From NCBI GenBank assembly GCA_937127245.1, contig CAKZLU010000002.1:62001-126000 (forward strand): 64,000 nucleotides of DNA, in the 5' to 3' direction. The DNA is from an uncultured Actinomycetes bacterium (lineage in GTDB: Bacteria > Actinomycetota > Geothermincolia > Fen-727 > JACVIW01). Below are positions 26,378 through 35,141 of the stretch, piece after piece. The notes beneath the pieces are model-generated. The model was not told where the DNA came from. It ran no database searches and saw only the letters and a list, made by a program, of their open reading frames with translations. The position numbers and the translations under genes are program-made. Positions within the stretch are counted from its first letter, which is position 1. Each line of letters opens with the position of its first letter.

Positions 26378-27880
26378 TTATAAGTCATTCCTTCCGCGAC
26401 CGATTTTCTTCTTCAAAATCTTATCAATGGACTTTGAAGACCTTATTGCTTGTTTGAGGATTCTTTCTCTCCTTGCCCTCTTGGCCACCTCACCCGCGTT
26501 GATTTTCTCAATCCTAAAATCACTCATTTCCCTGTCAATGAAGCCATTTACCTGTTCAACCAGCCTGCGCAAAAGAGCGCCGCGTCCCGCGTTTATGAAA
26601 CTGGCAAGGAGGCTTATTATCATCTCCCTGGCATCATAGAAGCCGTCAATCTTTTCCTCCAGGAAACGTTTCTTTAAAAGGGAGGTGGCATAATCAGGCG
26701 AGTTTCTCACTGAGATATCAATGTCAATAGGCTCTTCATCTCCTTTCCGGATGTAAGGAACGGAAGTTTCAAGATAAACCAGCCTCTCATCTCCTGTTAT
26801 CTTTGATTTCCGAAAATTAAATCCGTCAAGGCCCCAACTGGATATGCTAGCGTCAATGCCTATTTTTAACTCTCTGTGCTCCCTGTTGTAACGGGCAATC
26901 TTTTTTATTTCCTCAAAAATCAAAGCGGCAAGCTTCAGGCAGTTTTCGCCATCTAAAACACTTATGAGCTTTCCGCCAATTGATTCGGAAGGAATTTTTG
27001 TTCTCGCAAGGATTACGCTGTAGTTTCCTTTTTCAGCGGATATCTGCTTCACCGTGTAATCGGGAGTTACCAAGCCCGCTTCCCTCAACGCGCTTAGATA
27101 GTCTTCGAATGACGAGCGGTAGCGCCGCAAGGAATCTTCATCCACCAAGAGCCTGGTCTTTTCATCCTCTTGGTCGGCATCTTCCGATTCGATCGGCTTA
27201 CCTTCCTCAATCAGTTCGATAAGAGAACCGATTCCACCAAATCCCACAACCCCAACAGATGTCCCGTACCTGAAAAGAGCCTTTAAGTCTTTACTAAATC
27301 GTTTGAACATGAAAAGGTCGCTCTCAAGGTATCGCCTGAAATCACTTATCTCCCTGAAGAATTCAACCGTAAGGGACATCATCTCCTCGTCCACAGCACC
27401 CTGTCTCGGGTCATTTTCCGCAAAAGCCCTTAGCATCGGCATGAACTTATCAAGAAACCTGTTTTCCTCTCTTGCGCAAACCACAATACTTCCGAAAGCC
27501 TTAAGACCTGGACCCGTTAAATCCTCACCGAAGAACAGGTCAGTAAGATTTCGCCTCGCGGTTGGATTATCTATGTATTGGCTTAGAAAATCGCCTAAAG
27601 ATTCGGGACTGACCTCCATAATCAATTCATTGCCAAATCCGATCAGGGTCCATGCGACAAGTTGCTTTTTGTTGGGTACTAAAAGTTTAAGCGGAGAAGG
27701 GAATGGATCGAACGATTTTAGCCTGAACTTCCACCCTTGTCTCTCCCACATGCGAGAGTATCCGCCAGGAATCTGCGTTTGCCACAATTCCGGGAGAAGG
27801 GCGTTGAGGTATTTAAGATGTCTCGATTTGACCACGTAGATGTCTTCAAGTTGTTTGAAGAAATCATAGGTAACGTCCAT
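26378..27880 (-). CDS. Hypothetical protein, about 500 residues
   Basis: I do not recognise this protein. It is soluble and charged, 500 residues from ATG 27880 with AGGAGG eight bases upstream. It contains a glycine-rich GTSVGVVGFGGIGSLIE segment near the middle and GLKAFGSIVVCARE earlier. LKIGIDASISSWGLDGFNFRKS precedes a long helical, basic C-terminus (VAKRARRERILKQAIRSSKS). No membrane segment or metal motif is visible. It is divergent from the CCG/ferredoxin protein at 27990, so the two may share control. Confidence 0.5.
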   Translation of the reverse strand: MDVTYDFFKQLEDIYVVKSRHLKYLNALLPELWQTQIPGGYSRMWERQGWKFRLKSFDPFPSPLKLLVPNKKQLVAWTLIGFGNELIMEVSPESLGDFLSQYIDNPTARRNLTDLFFGEDLTGPGLKAFGSIVVCAREENRFLDKFMPMLRAFAENDPRQGAVDEEMMSLTVEFFREISDFRRYLESDLFMFKRFSKDLKALFRYGTSVGVVGFGGIGSLIELIEEGKPIESEDADQEDEKTRLLVDEDSLRRYRSSFEDYLSALREAGLVTPDYTVKQISAEKGNYSVILARTKIPSESIGGKLISVLDGENCLKLAALIFEEIKKIARYNREHRELKIGIDASISSWGLDGFNFRKSKITGDERLVYLETSVPYIRKGDEEPIDIDISVRNSPDYATSLLKKRFLEEKIDGFYDAREMIISLLASFINAGRGALLRRLVEQVNGFIDREMSDFRIEKINAGEVAKRARRERILKQAIRSSKSIDKILKKKIGRGRNDL

Positions 27881-27989
27881 ACCCAAGACCTCCTGAGAAC
27901 ATTTCTTCTGAGGGTGCATGATCAGGCTTTAGCATATTATCATATTCTCGAGTTTGGAAAATGTCCATTTGAAAAACATGGAGACTGCC

Positions 27990-29186
27990 ATGAAAAATGA
28001 TGAGCTCCGATTCTTTTTCTCCTCTGACGAGTGCAGATTATGCGGCGAATGTATCGAAGCCTGTCCTGAGATAGGCAATAAGATAAACAATCCGAGTCTG
28101 GGCATGAAGAGACTTAGGGAAGGTGAATATGTTCCCGAAATCCTTGAAAGGTGTAGCTCATGCATGACTTGCAACGTCGTCTGTAAGTACAACGCAAATC
28201 CATACGGTTTGATCCTTTACAGATGGTTTGAACGGGGTCAGGAGAATGGATATCCGATTAGAGCCTCTATGGTTATGCCTCTCGAGCCCGAAAGCGCGTG
28301 GTCGAAAATAACCGACGCGGTAACAGAGAAGGAAAGACATATGCTTGACCTCTGGTCAGATATAAACAGAGTAAGCGCAGCTAAAAACGTAATGTTCGCA
28401 GGCTGCAACCTCAGAATCATGCCTTTCCTTGTTGATTCCCCAATTTTTGAGGAATATGCGATTTTCGGTGATTTGGAAATTTGCTGCGGGGAGGTTTACT
28501 ACAGGATGGGAGCACTCAGCAAGGTTTGGAATAACTGTCGTTTCCTCGAAAGTAGATTTGAGCAAATCGGGGTAAGGGAAATAACATGCTACTGTCAGGC
28601 CTGTTACAACATGCTCGCAAACATCCTTCCGTCCCTTTTCCAGGCTCGTTTCCCGTTTAAACCCGTTTACTTCGGGGACAAGCTATTCCAAGATGTCAGG
28701 TCGGGAAAAATTACCACTGAAAAATATCTCAAGGGTTTAAAGGTCACTGTTCAGGATCCCTGCCACTCTAAGCTTTTGGGTCGGGAATTTCAGACAAGGC
28801 CCAGAGCGATTCTCGAAAATCTCGGTGCCACGGTCGTGGAAATGAAACACAATCATGAGTTTGCTCTCTGCTGCGGTCTCGGACATGGGGCAGCCAGATA
28901 TAACCCACTAGACATGGCTAAAGGAATTATCCGTCGTTTGATAGAGGCCAGGAAAACTGGCGCTGACAGACTAGTTGTATACTGCAACTCCTGCTATCTT
29001 CTTTTTTCCATAGGAAACCTTCTAACCCCGTGGCGGATTCCCGTATATCACATAAATGAACTTGTTTCAGAGGCCGCCGGTTCCCCCCTGCCCCGTCTTG
29101 CGGAAAAAAGAGCCCGGCAAATGCTCGGAGAACTATTCATACGCGGAATGCCAAAAGTCATCTCAAGTAAGAGGGTCACGATTTAA
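27990..29186 (+). CDS. HdrD/GlpC-like iron-sulfur protein with two CCG domains
   Basis: The protein is 398 residues from ATG 27990, with GGAG upstream; the frame opens at 27954. N-terminal ferredoxin motifs CRLCGECIEACPEIG and CSSCMTCNVVCKYNANP bind two 4Fe-4S clusters. They are followed by two cysteine-rich CCG domains: FAGCN, ICCGE and CYCQAC; then QDPCH, LCCGLGHGAA and YCNSC. This is the layout of heterodisulfide reductase D and GlpC/LldE-type redox subunits, which pass electrons from a dehydrogenase to a quinone or disulfide-like acceptor. No partner flavoprotein lies alongside, so its role is open. Confidence 0.85.
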   Translation: MKNDELRFFFSSDECRLCGECIEACPEIGNKINNPSLGMKRLREGEYVPEILERCSSCMTCNVVCKYNANPYGLILYRWFERGQENGYPIRASMVMPLEPESAWSKITDAVTEKERHMLDLWSDINRVSAAKNVMFAGCNLRIMPFLVDSPIFEEYAIFGDLEICCGEVYYRMGALSKVWNNCRFLESRFEQIGVREITCYCQACYNMLANILPSLFQARFPFKPVYFGDKLFQDVRSGKITTEKYLKGLKVTVQDPCHSKLLGREFQTRPRAILENLGATVVEMKHNHEFALCCGLGHGAARYNPLDMAKGIIRRLIEARKTGADRLVVYCNSCYLLFSIGNLLTPWRIPVYHINELVSEAAGSPLPRLAEKRARQMLGELFIRGMPKVISSKRVTI

Positions 29187-29465
29187 GGTCTTGTCGTTAA
29201 AAATATTTCTGCTAATTCGTGACTCATGGATAATAAAGAAAAATTCCCCTTATTATCGTTTTGCGGCGGCTGGTCCGCATCCCTAAGCGTGAAAAAGGTC
29301 AACTAAGAATCATCTTTTATGCTATATTTTTGGTAGTAATGTTTTTGGTTTCTTATCACTGCCAGAGATATTTTAGTTTTTATTTATGGTCAGAATAGAG
29401 GAATTTATCTGGGTTTTCTACTACGTTTCACGTCTGAATCTTTAAGGATTTACGGTGGAATTAAT
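29187..29465. other. Intergenic region upstream of the GAF-ANTAR gene
   Basis: This 279-base gap follows the CCG protein and precedes the regulator on the same strand. A short hairpin, TGCGG with CCGCA, lies near 29262-29279 and is not followed by a T tract. The rest is AT-rich and presumably holds the regulator promoter, which I cannot define. Confidence 0.4.
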
Positions 29466-30185
29466 ATGGCAGGTGACTCTCGCCTAAAGAAAGACAGCAA
29501 ACTCGAGGCTATTTCGAAGATCAGTAAAGCGATAACATCCGAAACATATCTCGATGACATTTTACGCCTCATTGTTGTAGTCACAGCCAAAGCCATGGGC
29601 TCGAATATCTGCTCACTGATGCTCTTGAACCGTGACACTGGAGAACTCGAAATTAGAGCAACCCAGGCTGTTAGCGACACATATCTGAAAAAGCCCCCCG
29701 TCAAACTCGGTGAGGGCATAAGCGGCCTTGCCGCGAAAAAAAATAAGCCGGTTATCTCGCTCGACGTGAAGAAAGACCCGAGATACATCAATAAGGACAT
29801 CGCAGTTAAAGAAAATCTCTGCTCGTTATTAAGCATGCCGATGAGTATAAAAGGCAGAGTTGTGGGCGTCATAAACTGCTATACCTCTGAGCCCCACGAG
29901 TTCACCGAGGAAGAGGTAACGGTTCTGGTCACGGTGGCTAATCAGGCTGCGATAGCGATTGAGAACACGGAGCTTCTTGTTAAGACCAAACTCATGGAAG
30001 AAGAGCTCGAAACAAGAAGAATCATAGACAGGGCAAAGGATATCCTCATGGAAGAAAAAGGCATGAGCGGATATGAGGCTTTCACCGCGATGCGCCGCAA
30101 ATCCATGGACACGAGAAAACCCATAAGGGAAATAGCGGAAGCCGTCATACTTGCTCACGAAATTGGAAAAAAAGAGAAGACGTGA
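29466..30185 (+). CDS. GAF and ANTAR domain RNA-binding antitermination regulator
   Basis: The 239-residue protein has an N-terminal GAF sensor domain (SSETYLDDILRLIVVVTAKA-like helix, SNICSLMLLNRDTGELEI, GEGISGLAAKKNKPVI, VGVINCYTSEPHEF, then VTVANQAAIAIENTELL). The C-terminal ANTAR domain spans about residues 170-235 (RRIIDRAKDILMEEKGMS, GYEAFTAMRRKSMDTRKP, IREIAEAVI). ANTAR domains bind paired hexaloop hairpins and prevent termination, as in NasR, AmiR and EutV. A hexaloop hairpin and terminator lie directly downstream, ahead of the NuoEF-like operon, making that the likely target. The GAF ligand is unknown. Confidence 0.92.
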   Translation: MAGDSRLKKDSKLEAISKISKAITSETYLDDILRLIVVVTAKAMGSNICSLMLLNRDTGELEIRATQAVSDTYLKKPPVKLGEGISGLAAKKNKPVISLDVKKDPRYINKDIAVKENLCSLLSMPMSIKGRVVGVINCYTSEPHEFTEEEVTVLVTVANQAAIAIENTELLVKTKLMEEELETRRIIDRAKDILMEEKGMSGYEAFTAMRRKSMDTRKPIREIAEAVILAHEIGKKEKT

Positions 30186-30197
30186 AAATCGCGGGAT

Positions 30198-30232
30198 TGC
30201 GCTCCTCTCTCGGGCGTAGAGCGCACTTTTCC
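30198..30232 (+). terminator. Possible weak terminator of the GAF-ANTAR gene
   Basis: TGCGCTC at 30198-30204 pairs perfectly with GAGCGCA at 30219-30225 around a 14-base loop, followed by CTTTTCCC. The T tract is short, so termination may be partial. Confidence 0.45.
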
Positions 30233-30329
30233 CGGATGCCTTTGTCAATCAAATCATAAACAGGAAACCACTTTTTAGAAAGGCTGAATCTCATCGCAAA
30301 CATTAGGCTCTTCATTTGGTTTCTTTTCC

Positions 30330-30358
30330 TTGACTCATTTGAACCATTTCTTTATTAT
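30330..30358 (+). promoter_or_regulatory. Sigma-70-type promoter of the NuoEF-like operon
   Basis: TTGACT at 30330-30335 and TATTAT at 30353-30358 are separated by exactly 17 bases. The predicted start near 30365 lies only about nine bases before the hexaloop hairpin, so the leader RNA begins almost immediately with the regulatory structure. Confidence 0.7.
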
Positions 30359-30373
30359 TTCGGAAAAATATTC

Positions 30374-30430
30374 GCACAACGGGGTGCAAAAACGGACGAC
30401 GCAGTCTTAGAATGCGTCTTTTTCTTTTTC
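30374..30430 (+). promoter_or_regulatory. ANTAR-type leader: hexaloop hairpin plus alternative antiterminator/terminator
   Basis: P1 is GCAC-AACGGG-GTGC (30374-30387), a six-base loop with A at position 1 and G at position 4 as ANTAR targets require. A second hairpin, GGAC-GACGCA-GTCT (30394-30407), also has a six-base loop, but its first base is G, not A. That loop is exactly the 5' arm of an intrinsic terminator: GACGCA (30398-30403) pairs with TGCGTC (30413-30418), then TTTTTCTTTTTC. The second hairpin and the terminator exclude each other. Stabilising the second hairpin would let transcription enter the operon. Confidence 0.75.
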
Positions 30431-30446
30431 AGGGAGAGTGAATAAC

Positions 30447-32810
30447 ATGGTGCAGATGAAGTTCGAACTCATGAGGGATTTCGTTGACGATGTCGTCAAC
30501 AGAAATGCCGGTCAAAGAAGCCGGCTGACTGCCATTCTCCATGAGATACAGAAGAAATATAAGTATCTCCCGGAACAAGCTTTGAGATACGTTGCGGAGA
30601 TCATGAAAATACCGATCTCGGACATTTACGGCGTCGCGACTTTTTATACCTCGTTCTCAATTGAGCCCAAGGGCAGGCATATCATTACCGTATGCATGGG
30701 GACGGCTTGCCACGTGCGTAAGTCCCCAAGCGTTCTCGAGGAGATATGCAGGTATCTCGGGGTTAACCCGGGTGAAACGACCAAGGACATGCGTTTCACT
30801 GTGGAGACTGTAAATTGTCTCGGCGCTTGCGCGATGGGACCAATCATGGTGGTAGACGGATCGTATTACGGCGAGATGGATGCCTCAAAAGTCGTCCCTA
30901 TTCTTGAGAAGTATAAAGAAGAACGAGAAATCATCTCGGTTGATCCAACTGGAAAAATAACAATTCCAGAAGAGCTGGAAGCGTACCGCCATTTCGTAAA
31001 AGAAAAGAGGTATCCAAACGGCACGAAAAGCATCGATATATGCTGCGGTCCTGGCTGCGCTGCGCTCGGCAGTCTCGAAATCGCGGACACGATTGAGGCG
31101 GCACTTAAACTTCACGGACTTGATGGCGAGATTATTGTAAGAAGAACCGGTTGTAGAGGCTTTTGTGAAAGGGGTCCGATAGTCGTCGTTAAGCCTGAGG
31201 GGATATTCTACAACAAAGTCTCGCGGAAAGACGCCCCTTCCATTGTGGAACGCTCTGTTGTAAACGATGAAACCATTGAACCGCTACTGTATGAAGACCC
31301 CAGTGACGGTAAGAAATACCTGCGCGAGGAAGAAATACCATTTTACAAAAAACAAAAAATGGTTGTTCTTGCCAACAACCTGGAAATTGATTCTTGTTCC
31401 ATCGACGACTACATAGCGAAAGGCGGTTACGGTGCCCTCCGCAAAGCGCTGTTTGAGATGAGTCCCGAGGAGATTATAAATGAGGTTGAGGCCGCTGGAC
31501 TCAGAGGGAGAGGCGGAGGGGGCTTCCCAGCTGCAAGGAAATGGCGGGCTTGCCGTAACGCTCGGAGCATTGACGGCGTTAAGTATGTGCTTTGCAACGC
31601 GGACGAGGGCGACCCTGGAGCTTTTATGGACAGAAGTCTCTTGGAGGGGAATCCTCACCAAATAATCGAAGGCATGGTCATTGGTGCCTACGCGATTGGT
31701 GCGACGAACGGATATGTATATGTCAGACACGAATATCCAACTGCGCTGGAGAGAATCACCTTTGCCATAGAGCAAGCGCGTGAGAAAGGATTTCTCGGTA
31801 AAAACATACTCGGGTCAGGTTTCAGTTTCGACATAGGCATAAGCCAGGGTGGCGGTGCGTTCGTTTGCGGCGAGTCAACCGCACTCATGGCTTCAATAGA
31901 GGGCAGAATTGGTGAACCTCGAGAAAAATACATTCACACTGCTGTTCGGGGTTTGTACCTTCGCCCCACAAACCTGAATAACGTGGAGACCTGGGCAAAC
32001 ATACCAATCATAATCAACGAGGGCGCCCAAAAGTTCGCGAGTCTTGGTACGGAGGGAAGCAAAGGAACCAAAATCTTTTCCCTGGTCGGGAAGATTCGAA
32101 ACACGGGTCTTGTAGAGGTACCAATGGGGATAACCCTTCGCGAAATTATATATGACATAGGTGGTGGCATTCCAAACAATAAGCGCTTTAAAGCTGTACA
32201 GACAGGAGGACCTTCCGGGGGGTGTATCCCCGAGTCTCTTATCGATCTTCCCGTTGATTTTGACCGTCTCACCGAGGTCGGATCCATGATGGGGTCAGGC
32301 GGCATGATAGTGATGGATGAGGATACCTGCATGGTCGACATAGCAAGGTATTTCCTCGAGTTCTTGGGAGACGAATCATGCGGAAAGTGCACCCCGTGCC
32401 GAGAAGGTCTGAAACACATGACGGAGATAGTGCGGGATATTTGCCAGGGAAAAGGAACCATGGACCAACTCGATACGCTTGAAGAGCTTGCTGCAGTGGT
32501 ACGTGACACGTCCCTTTGCGGTCTCGGTCAAACAGCTCCTAATCCGGTCCTGTCAACCATAACGTACTTCCGGAAGGAGTATGAGGAGCACATAAACTTG
32601 AAGAAGTGCCGAGCCGGCGTTTGCAAGGCGCTTATCACATACAGGATAGATCCAGGATTATGCACGGGCTGCATGAAATGCCTGAAGAGCTGCCCGGTTG
32701 AAGCGATATCGGGAGAGAGAAAAGAGCCGCACATTATATATAACGCGAAATGCGAGAAATGCGGCGTTTGCTTTGATATCTGTCAGTACGACGCTGTGAT
32801 AAGGGAGTGA
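30447..32810 (+). CDS. Fused NuoE-NuoF type NADH dehydrogenase/hydrogenase flavoprotein
   Basis: A 787-residue fusion that should oxidise or reduce NAD(H) through FMN and pass electrons along Fe-S clusters. Residues about 1-165 are NuoE-like with 2Fe-2S cysteines (CMGTACH and CLGACA). About 185-270 is a second thioredoxin-like 2Fe-2S domain (CCGPGC and RTGCRGFCERGP). The NuoF core has GLRGRGGGGFP and CNADEGDPGAFMD for NADH and FMN, and CGKCTPCREG for a 4Fe-4S cluster. The C-terminus is a two-cluster ferredoxin (CTGCMKCLKSCP, CEKCGVCFDICQ). It corresponds to HydC plus HydB or HndA plus HndC joined. ATG 30447 follows GGGAG. Confidence 0.92.
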   Translation: MVQMKFELMRDFVDDVVNRNAGQRSRLTAILHEIQKKYKYLPEQALRYVAEIMKIPISDIYGVATFYTSFSIEPKGRHIITVCMGTACHVRKSPSVLEEICRYLGVNPGETTKDMRFTVETVNCLGACAMGPIMVVDGSYYGEMDASKVVPILEKYKEEREIISVDPTGKITIPEELEAYRHFVKEKRYPNGTKSIDICCGPGCAALGSLEIADTIEAALKLHGLDGEIIVRRTGCRGFCERGPIVVVKPEGIFYNKVSRKDAPSIVERSVVNDETIEPLLYEDPSDGKKYLREEEIPFYKKQKMVVLANNLEIDSCSIDDYIAKGGYGALRKALFEMSPEEIINEVEAAGLRGRGGGGFPAARKWRACRNARSIDGVKYVLCNADEGDPGAFMDRSLLEGNPHQIIEGMVIGAYAIGATNGYVYVRHEYPTALERITFAIEQAREKGFLGKNILGSGFSFDIGISQGGGAFVCGESTALMASIEGRIGEPREKYIHTAVRGLYLRPTNLNNVETWANIPIIINEGAQKFASLGTEGSKGTKIFSLVGKIRNTGLVEVPMGITLREIIYDIGGGIPNNKRFKAVQTGGPSGGCIPESLIDLPVDFDRLTEVGSMMGSGGMIVMDEDTCMVDIARYFLEFLGDESCGKCTPCREGLKHMTEIVRDICQGKGTMDQLDTLEELAAVVRDTSLCGLGQTAPNPVLSTITYFRKEYEEHINLKKCRAGVCKALITYRIDPGLCTGCMKCLKSCPVEAISGERKEPHIIYNAKCEKCGVCFDICQYDAVIRE

Positions 32811-32814
32811 TCGC

Positions 32815-33435
32815 GTGGTTACTTTTGTGCTTGACGGACAAACAGTAACAGCGGAAGAGGGCTGGACTATCCTTGACGCCGCGAAATATTACGGCGTGGA
32901 CATACCCACGCTGTGTTACGTTGAAGGGTTATCCCCTTATAGCGCATGCAGGATATGCGTTGTCGAGCTCATCCGCGGAAAGAAGTCAAGGCTTGTGGCA
33001 TCTTGTTCGTGCCCGGTTGAAGAGGGAGTCGAGATACGCACGAAATCCCCGAGGGTAATCAACGCGAGGAAGATGCTGATTGAGTTGATGCTCGCTTCCA
33101 CGCCAAACTCAAGACTTCTTCAATGCCTTGCCTCTGAATACGGAGTAACGAAGATCAGATTCAGGCCTGAGGATAGAAGATGCATTCTCTGCGGTTTGTG
33201 CATAAGGATGTGCGATGAACAGATGCAGGGAGGAGCAATCGGGTTTTCGGGTAGAGGAGTCGGTCGCGAGGTTTCGATGCCTTTCCATAAAACTCCTGAG
33301 GCATGTCGGGAGTGCGGTGCTTGCCTTTACATATGCCCAGTATGTGAGTTGCCCTGCAAGGGACCGTTAAAACCTGGCGAGCTCTGCAACGCATGCCTCG
33401 ACACAGTCCAAATCGATCCTTTCCCATCAAAATGA
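32815..33435 (+). CDS. NuoG/HydA N-terminal-like iron-sulfur protein
   Basis: The 206-residue protein starts at GTG 32815, preceded by GGGAG and four bases after the NuoEF-like stop. It has a plant-type 2Fe-2S domain (TLCYVEGLSPYSACRICVVE, then ASCSCP), a short linker, and cysteine sets CILCGLCIRMCDEQ and CRECGACLYICPVCELPC for 4Fe-4S clusters. This matches the N-terminus of complex I NuoG or the Fe-hydrogenase, without the molybdopterin or H-cluster domain. It probably carries electrons between the NuoEF-like protein and a catalytic partner such as the adjacent FMN protein. Confidence 0.85.
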   Translation: MVTFVLDGQTVTAEEGWTILDAAKYYGVDIPTLCYVEGLSPYSACRICVVELIRGKKSRLVASCSCPVEEGVEIRTKSPRVINARKMLIELMLASTPNSRLLQCLASEYGVTKIRFRPEDRRCILCGLCIRMCDEQMQGGAIGFSGRGVGREVSMPFHKTPEACRECGACLYICPVCELPCKGPLKPGELCNACLDTVQIDPFPSK

Positions 33436-33451
33436 CAAAGGAGGAGTGATT

Positions 33452-35032
33452 ATGTCGATTGCAAAGATTAACAGGTCAGCCGCGACGCTGTCGAAAAACA
33501 GGACACCCGACAGCGTAAGTCCATTCAGTGGGATGTGTGCAACCTGTGTGGAAGGATGCATTGGGATGTGCGAAATCGGCAAGTCCGCCATCCGGGGCCC
33601 GGAATGCATCTATCCCCAACCGTTCGGAATAATGACAGCGGCTTCCGAAAAAGATTACCCCATCGATTTTTCTCATTTCAACATAATGGGCAGCGCCGTC
33701 GGAGCGCACGGCATCGAAGCGGATAGCGAACACGCCGTCTTCACAAACGTAGATTTAGAGACTGAAATCGGGGATAAGAATCCGGTAAAACTCAAACTGC
33801 CGATCATAATTCCCGGTCTTGGTTCCACTGACGTAGCGAAGAGAAACTGGGATGGTCTTGCTGTCGGAGCAGCGATATCTGGAATTATCCTCACTGTTGG
33901 CGAAAATGTGTGCGGTATGGATGACGAAGCGGTCATAGAGAACGGGAAAGTTAAGAAATCCCCGGACATGGAATGGCGGATCAAAACATACAAGGACTGG
34001 CAAGTAGAAGGTTACGGGGATGTAGTAGTCCAGTTCAACGTGGAGGATACAAAACTCGGGGTTCCCGAATATGTCATAGGCATACTCGGAATTGAGACGG
34101 TGGAATTGAAATGGGGTCAGGGAGCAAAAGATATAGGCGGCGAAGTTAAGCTCAAGACAATTGAGAAAGCCAAGAGAATGAAAAGCAAAGGCTACATAGT
34201 GCTGCCGGACCCAGATGATCCCGAAGTGGTGGAGAGTTTCAATCTCGGAGGAATCAAAGAGTTTGAAAGGCACTCAAGAATCGGCATGGTTACGGAAGAG
34301 TCGTTCGCTGAATCAGTTGAAAAACTCCACGCCCTGGGGGCAAAGAGAGTCTTCCTCAAAACGGGCGCTTACCGTCCATCAGACCTCGCTCGGGCTATCA
34401 GATACGCCTCTGATAATCGAATCGACCTTCTGACGATTGACGGCGCCGGCGGTGGCACCGGCATGAGTCCTTGGAGAATGATGAACGAATGGGGTATCCC
34501 CACGGTGGAGCTTTGCAGCCTCGCTTATCAATATACCGATTGGCTGGCCAAGCAGGGTAAGTACGTGCCCGACCTTGCCTTCGCCGGCGGATTCATCCTG
34601 GAAGACCAGATGTTTAAGGGTCTCGCGCTTGGAGCACCTTACGTAAAGGCAATTGGTATGGCAAGAGGTTCCCTCGCCGCCGCCATGGTGGGGAAAACGG
34701 TTGGCTCAAGAATTATGGAGGGTAACCTGCCCGTTTATATCGAAAGATTTGGCACCACCATGGACGAGGTATTCATTACCGGATTTCACTTGAAACAGAA
34801 ATACGGTCCGGAATTTGAAAAGCTACATCCAGGCGCGATCGGGCTTTACACATACTACCAGCGTATTGCCCAGGGCTTACGGCAACTCATGTGCGGGGCT
34901 CGCAAATTCGCGCTTCGTTATATAACACGGGACGACATCGCGGCTCTTACAAAGGAAGCCGCGGAGGTATCGGGCATTCCCTACGTGATCGAACTCGACA
35001 AGGAAAGCGCATGGGAAATACTCACTAAATAG
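33452..35032 (+). CDS. Glutamate-synthase-like FMN-binding protein
   Basis: The 526-residue protein is related to the FMN and synthase domain of GltB (GltB2 type). The TIM-barrel signature is visible at LLTIDGAGGGTGMSPWRMM (FMN phosphate and glutamate site) with AGGFILEDQMFKGLALGA. The N-terminus is cysteine-rich (CATCVEGCIGMCEIGKSAIRG) rather than a normal ferredoxin. ATG 33452 has GGAGG eight bases upstream. The glutaminase and GXGXG domains are absent here, so ammonia-dependent or non-glutamate chemistry is possible. The operon position suggests NADH-derived electrons reach it. Confidence 0.82.
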   Translation: MSIAKINRSAATLSKNRTPDSVSPFSGMCATCVEGCIGMCEIGKSAIRGPECIYPQPFGIMTAASEKDYPIDFSHFNIMGSAVGAHGIEADSEHAVFTNVDLETEIGDKNPVKLKLPIIIPGLGSTDVAKRNWDGLAVGAAISGIILTVGENVCGMDDEAVIENGKVKKSPDMEWRIKTYKDWQVEGYGDVVVQFNVEDTKLGVPEYVIGILGIETVELKWGQGAKDIGGEVKLKTIEKAKRMKSKGYIVLPDPDDPEVVESFNLGGIKEFERHSRIGMVTEESFAESVEKLHALGAKRVFLKTGAYRPSDLARAIRYASDNRIDLLTIDGAGGGTGMSPWRMMNEWGIPTVELCSLAYQYTDWLAKQGKYVPDLAFAGGFILEDQMFKGLALGAPYVKAIGMARGSLAAAMVGKTVGSRIMEGNLPVYIERFGTTMDEVFITGFHLKQKYGPEFEKLHPGAIGLYTYYQRIAQGLRQLMCGARKFALRYITRDDIAALTKEAAEVSGIPYVIELDKESAWEILTK

Positions 35033-35065
35033 CATCACAAGCTTATAATTTTAAAAATCAATAAG

Positions 35066-35090
35066 AAGAGCGGTTCATGCCGCTCTTTTC
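35066..35090 (+). terminator. Intrinsic terminator of the NuoEF-like operon
   Basis: AAGAGCGG (35066-35073) pairs perfectly with CCGCTCTT (35080-35087) around a six-base loop, followed by TTC and more T-rich sequence. It lies 33 bases after the operon end. Confidence 0.8.
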
Positions 35091-35141
35091 TTTCGTCTGG
35101 CTAAACCCTCCCAAACGAGAAAAATACAATGAATTACTTTT

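Noticed and set aside
30198-30232. Second ANTAR hairpin in the GAF-ANTAR 3' region
   Set aside because: The loop is 14 bases, not six, so it fits a weak terminator better.
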